From positions 1 to 64,000 of the forward strand of contig JALOAL010000004.1 of assembly GCA_023228825.1 (NCBI GenBank): a stretch of DNA of 64,000 bases. Direction: 5' to 3'. How positions within the stretch are numbered: the stretch's first letter is position 1; each line of letters begins with the position of its first letter. The DNA comes from Dehalococcoidia bacterium (GTDB lineage: Bacteria; Chloroflexota; Dehalococcoidia; UBA2979). The notes below the pieces were generated by a model. The model was not told where the DNA came from and searched no databases. It worked only from the letters and a program-made list of their open reading frames with translations. Positions 17,862 through 24,868 of this stretch are shown in pieces. The position numbers and the translations under genes were made by a program.

Positions 17862-17963
17862 CGTGCGTCCTCCTGCGGCCCTCGGCGCGTTGCGAGCGTG
17901 TCAGGCTACGGCAGCACGGGCGTGGTCACCACTGTCGAGGGGGCGGAGGGGGCCAAGTGTCGC

Positions 17964-18467
17964 CTATGGCGCCTCACGCCAGCGGTGGCGCAGGTGGCTG
18001 AAGGCGAGGTAGCGGAGTAAGTCGCGGCTGGTGAGGATCCCGGCGATCTCGCCCGCCTGGTTCACCACCGGGAGCGACGAGACCGACTCGCGGAGCATGA
18101 TGCGCGCCGCGTCCTGGAGCGGGGTGGACTGGGCCACGCTGCGCAATTGGTACTGGGCGACCTGGAACACCGGATGGCGCACCCGGCGCTCCTCGTCGCG
18201 GGTGGGGGCAGGCCGCTGCCGCGCGAGGTCACGGTCAGACACCACAGCGACGATGCGGCCGCGGTCCGTCAGCAACAGGTGATGCACATCTTGGTGGCGC
18301 ATCTCCCGGAGGGCGTCCTCCACGGAGGTGTCCACGCTCGCCGTGATCACCGGAGTGCTCATCACCTCGCCTGCGCTGCCGGGCATGGTGGGGTCAGGCG
18401 TCCCGGTCTGCCACGCTCGCACGCCATCATCTCTGACCCGACCCTGGGCCGCCCGGCCGTCAGTCAC
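17964..18467 (-). CDS. Tandem CBS-domain protein
   Basis: About 167 residues containing a pair of CBS motifs (MSTPVITASVDTSVEDAL... and LRSVAQSTPLQDAARIML...), which normally form an adenine-nucleotide sensor. No enzyme or channel domain is attached, so it may act in trans on a partner. The start is uncertain: a GTG at 18467 has GGAGGG 4 bases before it, a GTG at 18479 also follows GGAG, and ATG 18386 gives the shortest form without a site. A GATAAT -10 box lies at 18497-18502. Confidence 0.8.
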   Translation of the reverse strand: MTDGRAAQGRVRDDGVRAWQTGTPDPTMPGSAGEVMSTPVITASVDTSVEDALREMRHQDVHHLLLTDRGRIVAVVSDRDLARQRPAPTRDEERRVRHPVFQVAQYQLRSVAQSTPLQDAARIMLRESVSSLPVVNQAGEIAGILTSRDLLRYLAFSHLRHRWREAP

Positions 18468-18521
18468 GATGCCCTCCACGTGGGCTCCACATGGGGATTA
18501 TCGGCTGCGATCGGGGTGCGC

Positions 18522-19226
18522 TCAGCCTCCGGTCGCCCTGGTCCCGTCGGTGGCGGTCACGTCGAGGCCAGGGGCCGCGCTGGCGCCGTCCGATGCAGCC
18601 TGCGGGGGCGCCTCGGACACGGGGGCCGCCTCGGTCGAGGCGGGTGGCGGCGGGGCCTGGGCGGCCACGTCGGCGGGGGTGCGGAAGTAGTGGGCGCGGT
18701 ACCAGCGCAACTCCTCCACGCTCTCCTTGATGTCGTCCAGGGCGCGGTGGGCCTGGCGCTTCTCCGGGGGCGTGGGGCCCGTGGGGTACCAGCGGCGTGC
18801 CAGTTCCTTGATGGTGGAGACGTCCACGCTGCGGTAGTGCAGGTACGCCTCTAGTTTCGGCATCTCGCGGCGCAGGAAGCGGCGGTCCTGGCCAATGGAG
18901 TTCCCGGCCAGCGGGGACATGCCCTTCGCCACCCAGCGGCGCACGAACGCCAGCGTCTGCCGCTCCGCCTCCGCGATGTCGATCTCGGACGTTCGGATGC
19001 GCTCCACCAGCCCGGAGCCGGTGTGGGTGCCCACGTTCCAGGCGTCCATCTTGGCCAGTTCCTCCTCGGGGCGGTGGATGGCCAGGTTCGGCCCCTCCGC
19101 CACGATGTTGAGGTCGCCGTCCGTGATGAGCGAGGCGATCTCGATGATGACGTGCTGGTCTGGCTCCAGCCCCGTCATCTCCAGGTCCACCCACACCAGG
19201 CGCTTCGGATCCTTGCTGCGGCTCAC
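18522..19226 (-). CDS. orn: Oligoribonuclease
   Basis: A 234-residue DEDDh 3'-5' exoribonuclease that finishes RNA decay by degrading 2-5 nt fragments (and pGpG from c-di-GMP turnover). Exo I is WVDLEMTG (D and E ligands), then NSIGQDRRFL and HRALDDIKES give the remaining D, H and D. The catalytic core ends near residue 190; a 45-residue Ala/Pro-rich tail is extra relative to typical ~180-residue Orn. The GTG start (19226) has no ribosome site but has TAGGCT exactly at -12 to -7, consistent with a leaderless message. Confidence 0.93.
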   Translation of the reverse strand: MSRSKDPKRLVWVDLEMTGLEPDQHVIIEIASLITDGDLNIVAEGPNLAIHRPEEELAKMDAWNVGTHTGSGLVERIRTSEIDIAEAERQTLAFVRRWVAKGMSPLAGNSIGQDRRFLRREMPKLEAYLHYRSVDVSTIKELARRWYPTGPTPPEKRQAHRALDDIKESVEELRWYRAHYFRTPADVAAQAPPPPASTEAAPVSEAPPQAASDGASAAPGLDVTATDGTRATGG

Positions 19227-19232
19227 GAATCG

Positions 19233-19238
19233 AGCCTA
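19233..19238 (-). promoter_or_regulatory. -10 box (TAGGCT) for leaderless orn
   Basis: TAGGCT on the minus strand ends 6 bases before the GTG start at 19226, with no Shine-Dalgarno site between. Confidence 0.45.
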
Positions 19239-19364
19239 CGCGGGTGATCCCCCGGCGTCACCCGAGGCGGCCCCGGGTGTGCATCGAAGATGTCCAGGCG
19301 AGCCTCGGACCTGGCGCTGGGGCGCACTCGCGGATGCGGGCGGGGCGGGTGTACGGTGAGACGA

Positions 19365-19988
19365 ATGGAGATCGATGCATCCCGCACCAGCATGAACGTG
19401 ACGAGCGCGCGGTCCCCGTGGCTGACGCTCGCGATTGTGGTACCGAGTGTCTTCCTCGCCCTGTTCCTGGCGGCCTGTAGCGGCGGCGGCGACGAGCCGG
19501 AGATGGAGACGACACCGACGAGCACGGTCGAACCCACCGGAGAGCCCACCGGCGCCGAGGGGGACGGCGGAGAGGAGGGCCGCTTGGCCCAGACAGGCGA
19601 CAACATTTCTTTGCACTACCGCGGCACGCTGGACGACGGCACGGAGTTCGACTCCTCCGCCGGGCGCGACCCGCTCCAGTTCACCGTGGGCTCCGGCCGG
19701 GTCATCCCCGGCTTTGACGAGGCTGTGCTGGGCATGGCCGTGGGCGAGAAGAAGACCTTCCGCCTGGAGCCGGCGCAGGCCTACGGCGAGCGCTCAGACG
19801 AACTGGTGATCACGGTCCCTGCCGAGAACGCGCCGGAGGGTCTGCAGGTGGGCCAGCAGGTGGCGCTGGGCAACGCACACGCCACCGTGGTCAAGGTGGA
19901 GGAGAACGGCGACGTGGTGGTGGACGCCAACCACCAACTGGCCGGACAGGCCCTCACGTTCGACGTGGAACTCGTCTCCATCGAATAG
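19365..19988 (+). CDS. Lipoprotein SlyD-like FKBP peptidyl-prolyl isomerase
   Basis: A 207-residue prolyl cis-trans isomerase anchored outside the membrane. The signal peptide ends in the lipobox LAAC (Cys38), then comes an acidic Thr/Glu/Gly linker. The FKBP domain has LHYRGTLDDGTEFDSS, FTVGSGRVIPGFDEAVLGM and AYGERSDELV. The inserted flap and the ending ANHQLAGQALTFDVELVSI match SlyD rather than simple FKBP12. It should help fold exported proteins. ATG 19365 is favoured; ATG 19392 is possible. A good terminator follows. Confidence 0.9.
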   Translation: MEIDASRTSMNVTSARSPWLTLAIVVPSVFLALFLAACSGGGDEPEMETTPTSTVEPTGEPTGAEGDGGEEGRLAQTGDNISLHYRGTLDDGTEFDSSAGRDPLQFTVGSGRVIPGFDEAVLGMAVGEKKTFRLEPAQAYGERSDELVITVPAENAPEGLQVGQQVALGNAHATVVKVEENGDVVVDANHQLAGQALTFDVELVSIE

Positions 19989-20016
19989 CAGCCGCATCGA
20001 GTGCGGGAGACACCGG

Positions 20017-20043
20017 ACGGCCCGCCGAGAGGCGGGCCGTTTC
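20017..20043 (+). terminator. Rho-independent terminator of FKBP gene
   Basis: ACGGCCCGCC (20017-20026) pairs with GGCGGGCCGT (20031-20040) around a GAGA tetraloop, followed by TTCGT. Confidence 0.8.
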
Positions 20044-20066
20044 GTGCGGGGGCGGGAATCCCAGGG

Positions 20067-20126
20067 TCTAGACCGGCCGGGGCTCTAGATCGGCCGGGGT
20101 TCTAGACCGGCCCGGGCTCTAGACGG
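20067..20126. repeat. 17-bp tandem repeats spanning a stop codon
   Basis: The unit TCTAGACCGGCCGGGGC occurs three times (20067-20083, 20084-20100, 20101-20117, with 1-3 differences) plus a partial fourth copy. On the minus strand the fourth copy contains the TAG stop of the 81-codon gene, so each downstream copy carries another TCTAG. Confidence 0.9.
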
Positions 20127-20364
20127 GGAGGTCGTCGTCCTGGACGCCACGCGCGCGGTAGACGTCGCGCACGGCTTCCTTGATCTCGTCCACGTTTTCG
20201 TACCGCCGATCCGGCAGTTGGGCCAGGATGATTGCCACTTCCCGGTCCAGACCACCCTTGTCGCGCCCCATGTTGAGGATGGCGGAGCGAGAGATCGGGT
20301 AGTGGAAGCCCTTGAAGGCCAGGTCGTAGTCGGCCTTTCCGGCGTGTGGCTTCGGTGCGGCCAT
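20119..20364 (-). CDS. DUF2795-like small protein
   Basis: An 81-residue acidic/basic protein whose core (GFHYPISRSAILNMG... through ILAQLPDRRYENVDEIKEAV) follows the pattern of the DUF2795 family: a YP-S motif, a helical segment, then LPDR-Y and a final helix. GGAAGGGG lies before the ATG at 20364. DUF2795 proteins are small and uncharacterised. The stop lies inside a 17-bp tandem repeat array. Confidence 0.7.
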   Translation of the reverse strand: MAAPKPHAGKADYDLAFKGFHYPISRSAILNMGRDKGGLDREVAIILAQLPDRRYENVDEIKEAVRDVYRARGVQDDDLPV

Positions 20365-20510
20365 GCGCGCGGCCCCTTCCGTCCCGTATGGCGTCTGAGG
20401 CGGACGTTGCCGCCCGCGTGTGGCCGCATCCTACCCAAGACCACGCCTACGCGCGCGGCATTGGCGTCCGTGCCCGCGCCAATGCTCGTTCGAGCGCTCC
20501 CGAATACGCC

Positions 20511-20771
20511 TCAGGCGCGCGTCTCCTGCGGCCGTTCCGGCAGGCCCGGCGGGGGCGCGTCCACCGTCTGCACGATCTGGTAGCGGGCGTATGCGAGGTC
20601 GATCGTGGCCATCGCGCGGGCGCGCCAGGCCTCGTACGCCTCGATGTAGTGCTCGAACGGTCCCGCTACCGGGGCAGCCCGCAGCAGGTTGCGGAAGGAG
20701 GTGTCTTCGTACTCTCCGCCCACGACATAATACGCCACTAAACTCACCATCCCTGCGAGTGCGCCGGCCAC
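20511..20771 (-). CDS. Small membrane-anchored protein, unknown
   Basis: An 86-residue protein with a short N-terminal hydrophobic segment (MAGALAGMVSLVAYYVVGG) and a soluble helical remainder rich in Tyr, Ala and Arg (HYIEAYEAWRARAMATIDLAYARYQ). The start is uncertain: GTG 20771 gives a full membrane segment, ATG 20750 follows GCAGGG. No family recognised. It is divergent from the macrodomain gene. Confidence 0.5.
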   Translation of the reverse strand: MAGALAGMVSLVAYYVVGGEYEDTSFRNLLRAAPVAGPFEHYIEAYEAWRARAMATIDLAYARYQIVQTVDAPPPGLPERPQETRA

Positions 20772-20887
20772 GGGAGTCCCGCGGCGCCGGCAGCGTGTCG
20801 ATCCCCAAAATCATCGGCGATCGGCCGCCCACTGCCTACCCTTTCTCCAGTGGGCGAAACCGCCCGGACAGCCGAAGAGGAGCACGA

Positions 20888-21430
20888 GTGCAGATTGAGG
20901 TTGTCCAGGGTGACATCACGGCCATGGAGGTGGACGCGATCGTGAACGCGGCCAACCCCTCGCTGCTGGGAGGTGGGGGCGTGGACGGGGCGATCCACCG
21001 GGCGGCCGGTCCGGAGTTGCTGGAGGCGTGCCGAGGACTGGGTGGCTGCGAGCCCGGCGAGGCGAAGGCGACCGCCGGGTACCGCCTCCTGGCGCGCTGG
21101 GTGATCCACACGGTGGGCCCGATCTGGGTCGGCGGCGACCAGGGCGAGGAGGACGTGCTGCGGAACTGCTACCGCCGCTCGCTGCTGGTGGCCGGGGAAC
21201 TGGGCGCGCAGAGCATCGCCTTCCCCTCGATCTCTACGGGCGTGTACGGCTATCCCGTGGGCGGCGCGGTGCCCGTCGCCGTGGAGGAGGTGCGCCGCCA
21301 CCTGGAGCACGGGGGTGCCTCGTTGCCATCGAGCGTGGTGTTGCCATCGAGCGTGGTCTTCGTCGCCTTCGATGCGCGGACGTACGAGGCGTACCGGCGG
21401 CATGTGGGAGCGGCGCTGGGCGACGTCTGA
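20888..21430 (+). CDS. Macrodomain protein (MacroD/YmdB type)
   Basis: A 180-residue macrodomain that should bind or hydrolyse ADP-ribose esters (O-acetyl-ADP-ribose or ADP-ribosyl-Asp/Glu). The signature is VNAANPSLLGGGGVDGAIH with AAGP, then SISTGVYGYP for the diphosphate. The start is GTG 20888 with GAGGAG 6 bases upstream; longer readings are not conserved. An 18-bp in-frame duplication near the C-terminus repeats LPSSVV, and a 13-bp duplication spans the stop codon. Confidence 0.92.
   Translation: MQIEVVQGDITAMEVDAIVNAANPSLLGGGGVDGAIHRAAGPELLEACRGLGGCEPGEAKATAGYRLLARWVIHTVGPIWVGGDQGEEDVLRNCYRRSLLVAGELGAQSIAFPSISTGVYGYPVGGAVPVAVEEVRRHLEHGGASLPSSVVLPSSVVFVAFDARTYEAYRRHVGAALGDV
21322..21357. 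repeat. 18-bp in-frame duplication in macrodomain gene
   Basis: GTTGCCATCGAGCGTGGT at 21322-21339 is repeated exactly at 21340-21357, doubling LPSSVV just before the last strand of the fold. Confidence 0.9.
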
Positions 21431-21450
21431 ATCTCGCGTCTGAATCTCGC
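21425..21450. repeat. 13-bp duplication spanning the macrodomain stop codon
   Basis: GTCTGAATCTCGC occurs at 21425-21437 and 21438-21450. The first copy contains the TGA stop (21428-21430); the second carries an identical TGA 13 bases on. Confidence 0.85.
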
Positions 21451-21575
21451 GGCCGCGCGCTGCATCTCCCGCGCCACGCGCTGCCATGCATCCTCTGAGC
21501 GTGGTGCGGGCGTTACCATGTATGCACGCTGAGTCCGCTTCAGGACGAACGTTTGACCGGCAGAGGAGGGGACCG

Positions 21576-22139
21576 ATGCCGCTGTACGAGTACTACTGCG
21601 AGCCCTGCAACGGCGTCTTCGAGTTGCTGCGACCGGCACGCGAGGCCTCCCGGGCCCAGCCGTGCCCGGAGTGCGACGACGACGCGAAGCGCATTGTCTC
21701 GCGCGAGTTCTCCGCCTTCATCCACCGCGACGGGCTGCCTCGCCGGCTGCCGGACGACGGCGGTTACTGGCACCTGGGCAAGAAGGTCTCGCAGCCGCTC
21801 AAGGGCGCGATCGACTCTGGCCTGCGTCACCCGGACCTGAAGTATGCGCCTCGGGAGACCGCGCCCACCCTGGAGGAGATGGAGCAGTTCGAGTACCGCA
21901 TGGAAGTGAAGCGCGGGATCGACGAGCACCACGGCGCGCGCATGATCAACGAGGACGTGGAGAAGCAGGACGCCTACTTCCGCACTCGTATGAGGAAGGC
22001 GAAGGGCTCCGAGAAGGTGGAGCGCGCCAAGCAGCGCTTCAGCGCCAAGGAGCGTCAGCAAGCCCTGCAGCACGCGCGCGTGCTGGAGAACGAGGCGGCC
22101 AGCCGCCAGAAGCCCAAGAAGCAGAAGCGCCTGGACTAG
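21576..22139 (+). CDS. FmdB-family zinc-ribbon protein
   Basis: A 187-residue protein. The first ~45 residues form an FmdB/CxxC-CxxC regulatory zinc ribbon (MPLYEYYCEPCNGVFEL... PCPECDDDAKR). The rest is a long charged, helix-rich C-terminal region (EEMEQFEYRMEVKRGIDEHH, ending KPKKQKRLD) that most FmdB proteins lack. GAGGAGGGGACCG precedes the ATG. Function is unknown; the lysine-rich tail suggests nucleic-acid contact, which is inference. Confidence 0.85.
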   Translation: MPLYEYYCEPCNGVFELLRPAREASRAQPCPECDDDAKRIVSREFSAFIHRDGLPRRLPDDGGYWHLGKKVSQPLKGAIDSGLRHPDLKYAPRETAPTLEEMEQFEYRMEVKRGIDEHHGARMINEDVEKQDAYFRTRMRKAKGSEKVERAKQRFSAKERQQALQHARVLENEAASRQKPKKQKRLD

Positions 22140-22161
22140 CCCCGCACCCTTGCAGTGACCA

Positions 22162-22191
22162 GCCGCCCGCGCCGAAAGGCGCGGGCGGCTT
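22162..22191 (+). terminator. Rho-independent terminator after FmdB gene
   Basis: A perfect 12-bp stem, GCCGCCCGCGCC (22162-22173) with GGCGCGGGCGGC (22178-22189), a GAAA loop and a TT tail. Confidence 0.8.
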
Positions 22192-22195
22192 CGTC

Positions 22196-22201
22196 TATAC
22201 T
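22196..22201 (+). promoter_or_regulatory. -10 box for aldo/keto reductase
   Basis: TATACT at 22196-22201 would place the transcript start near 22208, 29 bases before the ATG at 22237, which has its own GGGGGG site. No convincing -35 is visible. Confidence 0.45.
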
Positions 22202-22236
22202 CCGCGCGCGAAACGCTGGAATGAGGGGGGACGGGC

Positions 22237-23175
22237 ATGGAGTACCGCAACCTGGGCAACTCCGGGCTCGAGGTCTCGGTGGTGGGCCTCGGCACGAACA
22301 ACTTCGGGATGCGCATGGACGCCCAGCGGGCGGAAGGCGTGGTGCTGGAGTGCCTGGAGCAGGGCATCAACCTCTTTGACACGGCGGACGCCTACGGTGG
22401 CCGCGGTCCGTCCGAGGAGTTCCTGGGCCGCGCCCTCCGCGGCCGCCGCCACGAGGCGGTGATCGCCACCAAGTTCGCTAGCCCCATGGGCGAGGGACCG
22501 ATGCAGAGCGGCGCCTCCCGACGCTGGATCATGCAGGCGGTGGAGGACTCGCTGCGCCGGTTGGGCACGGACTACATCGACCTCTACCAGGTGCACCGCC
22601 CGGACCCCAGGACCCCGGACGAGGAGACCCTGCGCGCGCTGGACGACCTGGTGCGGGCCGGCAAGGTGCGTTACCTGGGCAACTCCAACTATGCGGGCTG
22701 GCAGATCGCCCACAACCACTGGATCGCGCAGAGCAACGGCCTCACGCCGTTCATCTCCGCCCAGAACCAGTACTCCCTGCTGGACCGCCGTGTCGAGGGC
22801 GAGGTGGTGCCTGCCGCGCAGAAGTTTGGCCTGGGCGTGCTGCCCTTCTTCCCGCTGGCCAGTGGCCTGCTGACCGGCAAGTACCGCCGCGGCGAGGCGC
22901 CGCCGGAGGGCACGCGCCTGTCACAGGGTCCGCAGGCGGACCGCATGCTGACGGACCGCAACTTCGACACCGTGGAGCGGCTGACGGAGTTCGCCGAGGG
23001 CCGCGGCCGCACGGTCCTGGAACTCGCGTTCTCCTGGCTCGCCTCGCAGCCGCACGTGGGCTCCGTGATCGCGGGCGCGACGAGCCCGGAGCAGGTCCGC
23101 GCCAACGCGGCCGCCGCCGCCTGGCGTCTCACGCCGGAGGAGATGGCGGAGGTGGACCAGATCACCCGGCGGTAG
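22237..23175 (+). CDS. Aldo/keto reductase
   Basis: A 312-residue NADPH-dependent TIM-barrel reductase of carbonyl compounds, most like the YajO/Kv-beta group. The catalytic tetrad is visible: D48 and Y53 (LFDTADAYG), K79 (ATKF) and the His in LYQVHRPD. The C-terminal NADPH site is SVIAGATSPEQVRANA. A ribosome site (GGGGGGACGGGC) and a TATACT box are upstream. A single-gene unit between two terminator-like structures. Confidence 0.93.
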   Translation: MEYRNLGNSGLEVSVVGLGTNNFGMRMDAQRAEGVVLECLEQGINLFDTADAYGGRGPSEEFLGRALRGRRHEAVIATKFASPMGEGPMQSGASRRWIMQAVEDSLRRLGTDYIDLYQVHRPDPRTPDEETLRALDDLVRAGKVRYLGNSNYAGWQIAHNHWIAQSNGLTPFISAQNQYSLLDRRVEGEVVPAAQKFGLGVLPFFPLASGLLTGKYRRGEAPPEGTRLSQGPQADRMLTDRNFDTVERLTEFAEGRGRTVLELAFSWLASQPHVGSVIAGATSPEQVRANAAAAAWRLTPEEMAEVDQITRR

Positions 23176-23210
23176 CCCTCGGGTGTCGGGCTACCGGAAC
23201 TTCCGAGGGC
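23170..23210. terminator. Terminator-like hairpins between convergent genes
   Basis: CGGTAGCC (23170-23177) can pair with GGCTACCG (23189-23196), and GCCCTCGG (23175-23182) with CCGAGGGC (23203-23210). The two stems overlap and are alternatives. They lie between the convergent aldo/keto reductase and hydrolase genes. Confidence 0.4.
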
Positions 23211-23255
23211 CGGCGGCGCCCATCTCCGTACGGCCTGGGGGGATCCTTCGTGGCG

Positions 23256-24017
23256 CTACGGCAGGGCGGCGAGGAATCCGCGGACGGCAGCGTTGAACGC
23301 CTCTGGCTGGTCGATGTTGGAGGAGTGGCCCGCGTCCGCCAGCACCACCTTCTGTGCGCCGGGGACCTTGTTCGCCATGTAGTCTGCGCCCGCCAGGTAC
23401 GGCTCGTCGTTGGCGCCGACGAGCACCAGCGTGGGGACGGCGATGTCCGGCAGGGAGTTGATCACGCGGCCGTCGCGCTGGGTCATCATGCCGCGCGCGA
23501 CGTGGGCCAGGCCGGCGGCGCCGTTCACGTGCCACTCCCGGCGCACCTCGCCGCCCTCGCGGAGGTAGTCCAGGCCGCGCTCGTCCAGGCGGTCGCCGCG
23601 GCGGCGGGCGGTCTCGTTCCACTGCTCGCGCGAGGCGTCCGAGCGGAAGCCCGGGCCAGTATCGAACAGCAGCAGGGCGCGCACGCGGTCCGGGTGCGCC
23701 AGGTGGAAGGCGAGCGACATGTACCCGCCGAGCGACAGCCCGCCGACGGCCGCCTGCTCTACTCCGCAGACGTCCAGGATGGCGGCCATGTCCGCCGCGG
23801 TCGCCTCCTCCGAGTAGGCCTCTGGGTCTTCGGGTGAAGCGCTGAGGCCGTGGCCGCGCATGTCCCAGGTGATGACCTGGTGGTCCCGCGAGAGTGCCTC
23901 CACCTGCGCGTCCCACGCCTGCAGGGCGGACGAGAAGCCGTGCGTCAGCAGCACTGCCGGGCCGCTTCCGGCCACCTGGTAGTGGACCTGCACTCCGTCG
24001 CGTTCGATCGTCGGCAT
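23256..24017 (-). CDS. Alpha/beta hydrolase
   Basis: A 253-residue hydrolase of the 3-oxoadipate enol-lactonase/esterase type. Motifs are LLTHGFSS, the elbow GGLSLGG (Ser near 95), the acid in LVLVGANDEPY and His in DAGHSSNIDQPEAF. The N-terminus DGVQVHYQVAGSGP is typical of this branch. The ATG start at 24017 follows a weak site. The reaction cannot be named from sequence. Confidence 0.9.
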   Translation of the reverse strand: MPTIERDGVQVHYQVAGSGPAVLLTHGFSSALQAWDAQVEALSRDHQVITWDMRGHGLSASPEDPEAYSEEATAADMAAILDVCGVEQAAVGGLSLGGYMSLAFHLAHPDRVRALLLFDTGPGFRSDASREQWNETARRRGDRLDERGLDYLREGGEVRREWHVNGAAGLAHVARGMMTQRDGRVINSLPDIAVPTLVLVGANDEPYLAGADYMANKVPGAQKVVLADAGHSSNIDQPEAFNAAVRGFLAALP

Positions 24018-24067
24018 CGCGGTTCCCCTCGCTGTCCCCGGCCGGCGGCCGGCGCCCGAGGGGGATG

Positions 24068-24697
24068 TTACTCGACGGGCTCCAGGCGTCCCGTCAGCAC
24101 GTCGTACACGAAGCCGATGGCCTGGTAGCCGCGCGGGAGCAGGGTGCAGGCCCGCAGCAGGGCCAGGTCTTCCCGCACGCTCTGCGCCACGTCAGAGAAG
24201 GGGAGGAAGTCGATGTGCGAGGCGTCCTGGCCGGTGGCCTCCGTCACCTGGTCGCGGATGCCCTCGTTGGTCTTGTCCAGCAGGCCGCAGTTGGTGTGGT
24301 GGATGACCACGCACTCGCGGGTGCCCAGCGCGTGCGCGGAGAGCACCAGCGAGCGGATGGCGTCGTCTGTGACGCGTCCTCCGGCGTTGCGCACCACGTG
24401 GGCGCCACCCATCTCCACGCCCAGGACGCCCTGCGCGGTGTACCGCGAGTCCATGCAGGTGAGGATGACGAGGCGCCGGCCGGGACGGACGTGGAGGCCG
24501 CCGAACGGGAACTCGCGCATCCACTCTCGGTTGGCCGCCAGGAAGTCGTCCGCAGTCAGCAGGCGCGGCTCCGCCACGTCTCCCGGGGAGGCTTCGGCGG
24601 TCCGGGCTCTGGTATCCGGGACTCTGGTATCCGGAGCCTCGGTATCCGGGGCTTTGGCGGCCCGCGTCTCGGTGGTGGGTTCGGTCTCCTCGGTCAT
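24068..24697 (-). CDS. Beta-class carbonic anhydrase
   Basis: A 209-residue zinc enzyme interconverting CO2 and bicarbonate. Zinc ligands are C81 (TCMDSRY), H134 and C137 (HHTNCG), with D83/R85 as the gating pair, close to the mycobacterial Rv1284 type. The first ~45 residues are a low-complexity, Thr/Ala/Pro-rich tail not found in the family core, built from 15-bp repeats. The hydrolase gene follows on the same strand, 50 bases on. Confidence 0.92.
   Translation of the reverse strand: MTEETEPTTETRAAKAPDTEAPDTRVPDTRARTAEASPGDVAEPRLLTADDFLAANREWMREFPFGGLHVRPGRRLVILTCMDSRYTAQGVLGVEMGGAHVVRNAGGRVTDDAIRSLVLSAHALGTRECVVIHHTNCGLLDKTNEGIRDQVTEATGQDASHIDFLPFSDVAQSVREDLALLRACTLLPRGYQAIGFVYDVLTGRLEPVE
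24601..24660. repeat. 15-bp tandem repeats in carbonic anhydrase N-terminus
   Basis: Three near-identical 15-base units (24601-24615, 24616-24630, 24631-24645) and a degenerate fourth encode APDTE-APDTR-VPDTR in the disordered N-terminal tail. Confidence 0.85.
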
Positions 24698-24868
24698 CGG
24701 TCTCCCCGCAAGTCCAGCCTCGGACGGATCCCGCCGGGAGGAGCCGCCTCAGTCCTATCCCCGCACCGTTCCATAACGTACCGGCGCCTCCGCCAGCGCG
24801 CATTTCTTCCGTCCACGGGAGGTTTCGTGCCGCCGAAGGTTTCGAGGTAGCCCGGACGCCGGAGCCGG

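Noticed and set aside
20431..20832. 133-codon minus-strand frame overlapping the 86-residue membrane protein
   Set aside because: Arg-rich shadow; the 86-residue frame has a hydrophobic anchor and more typical composition.
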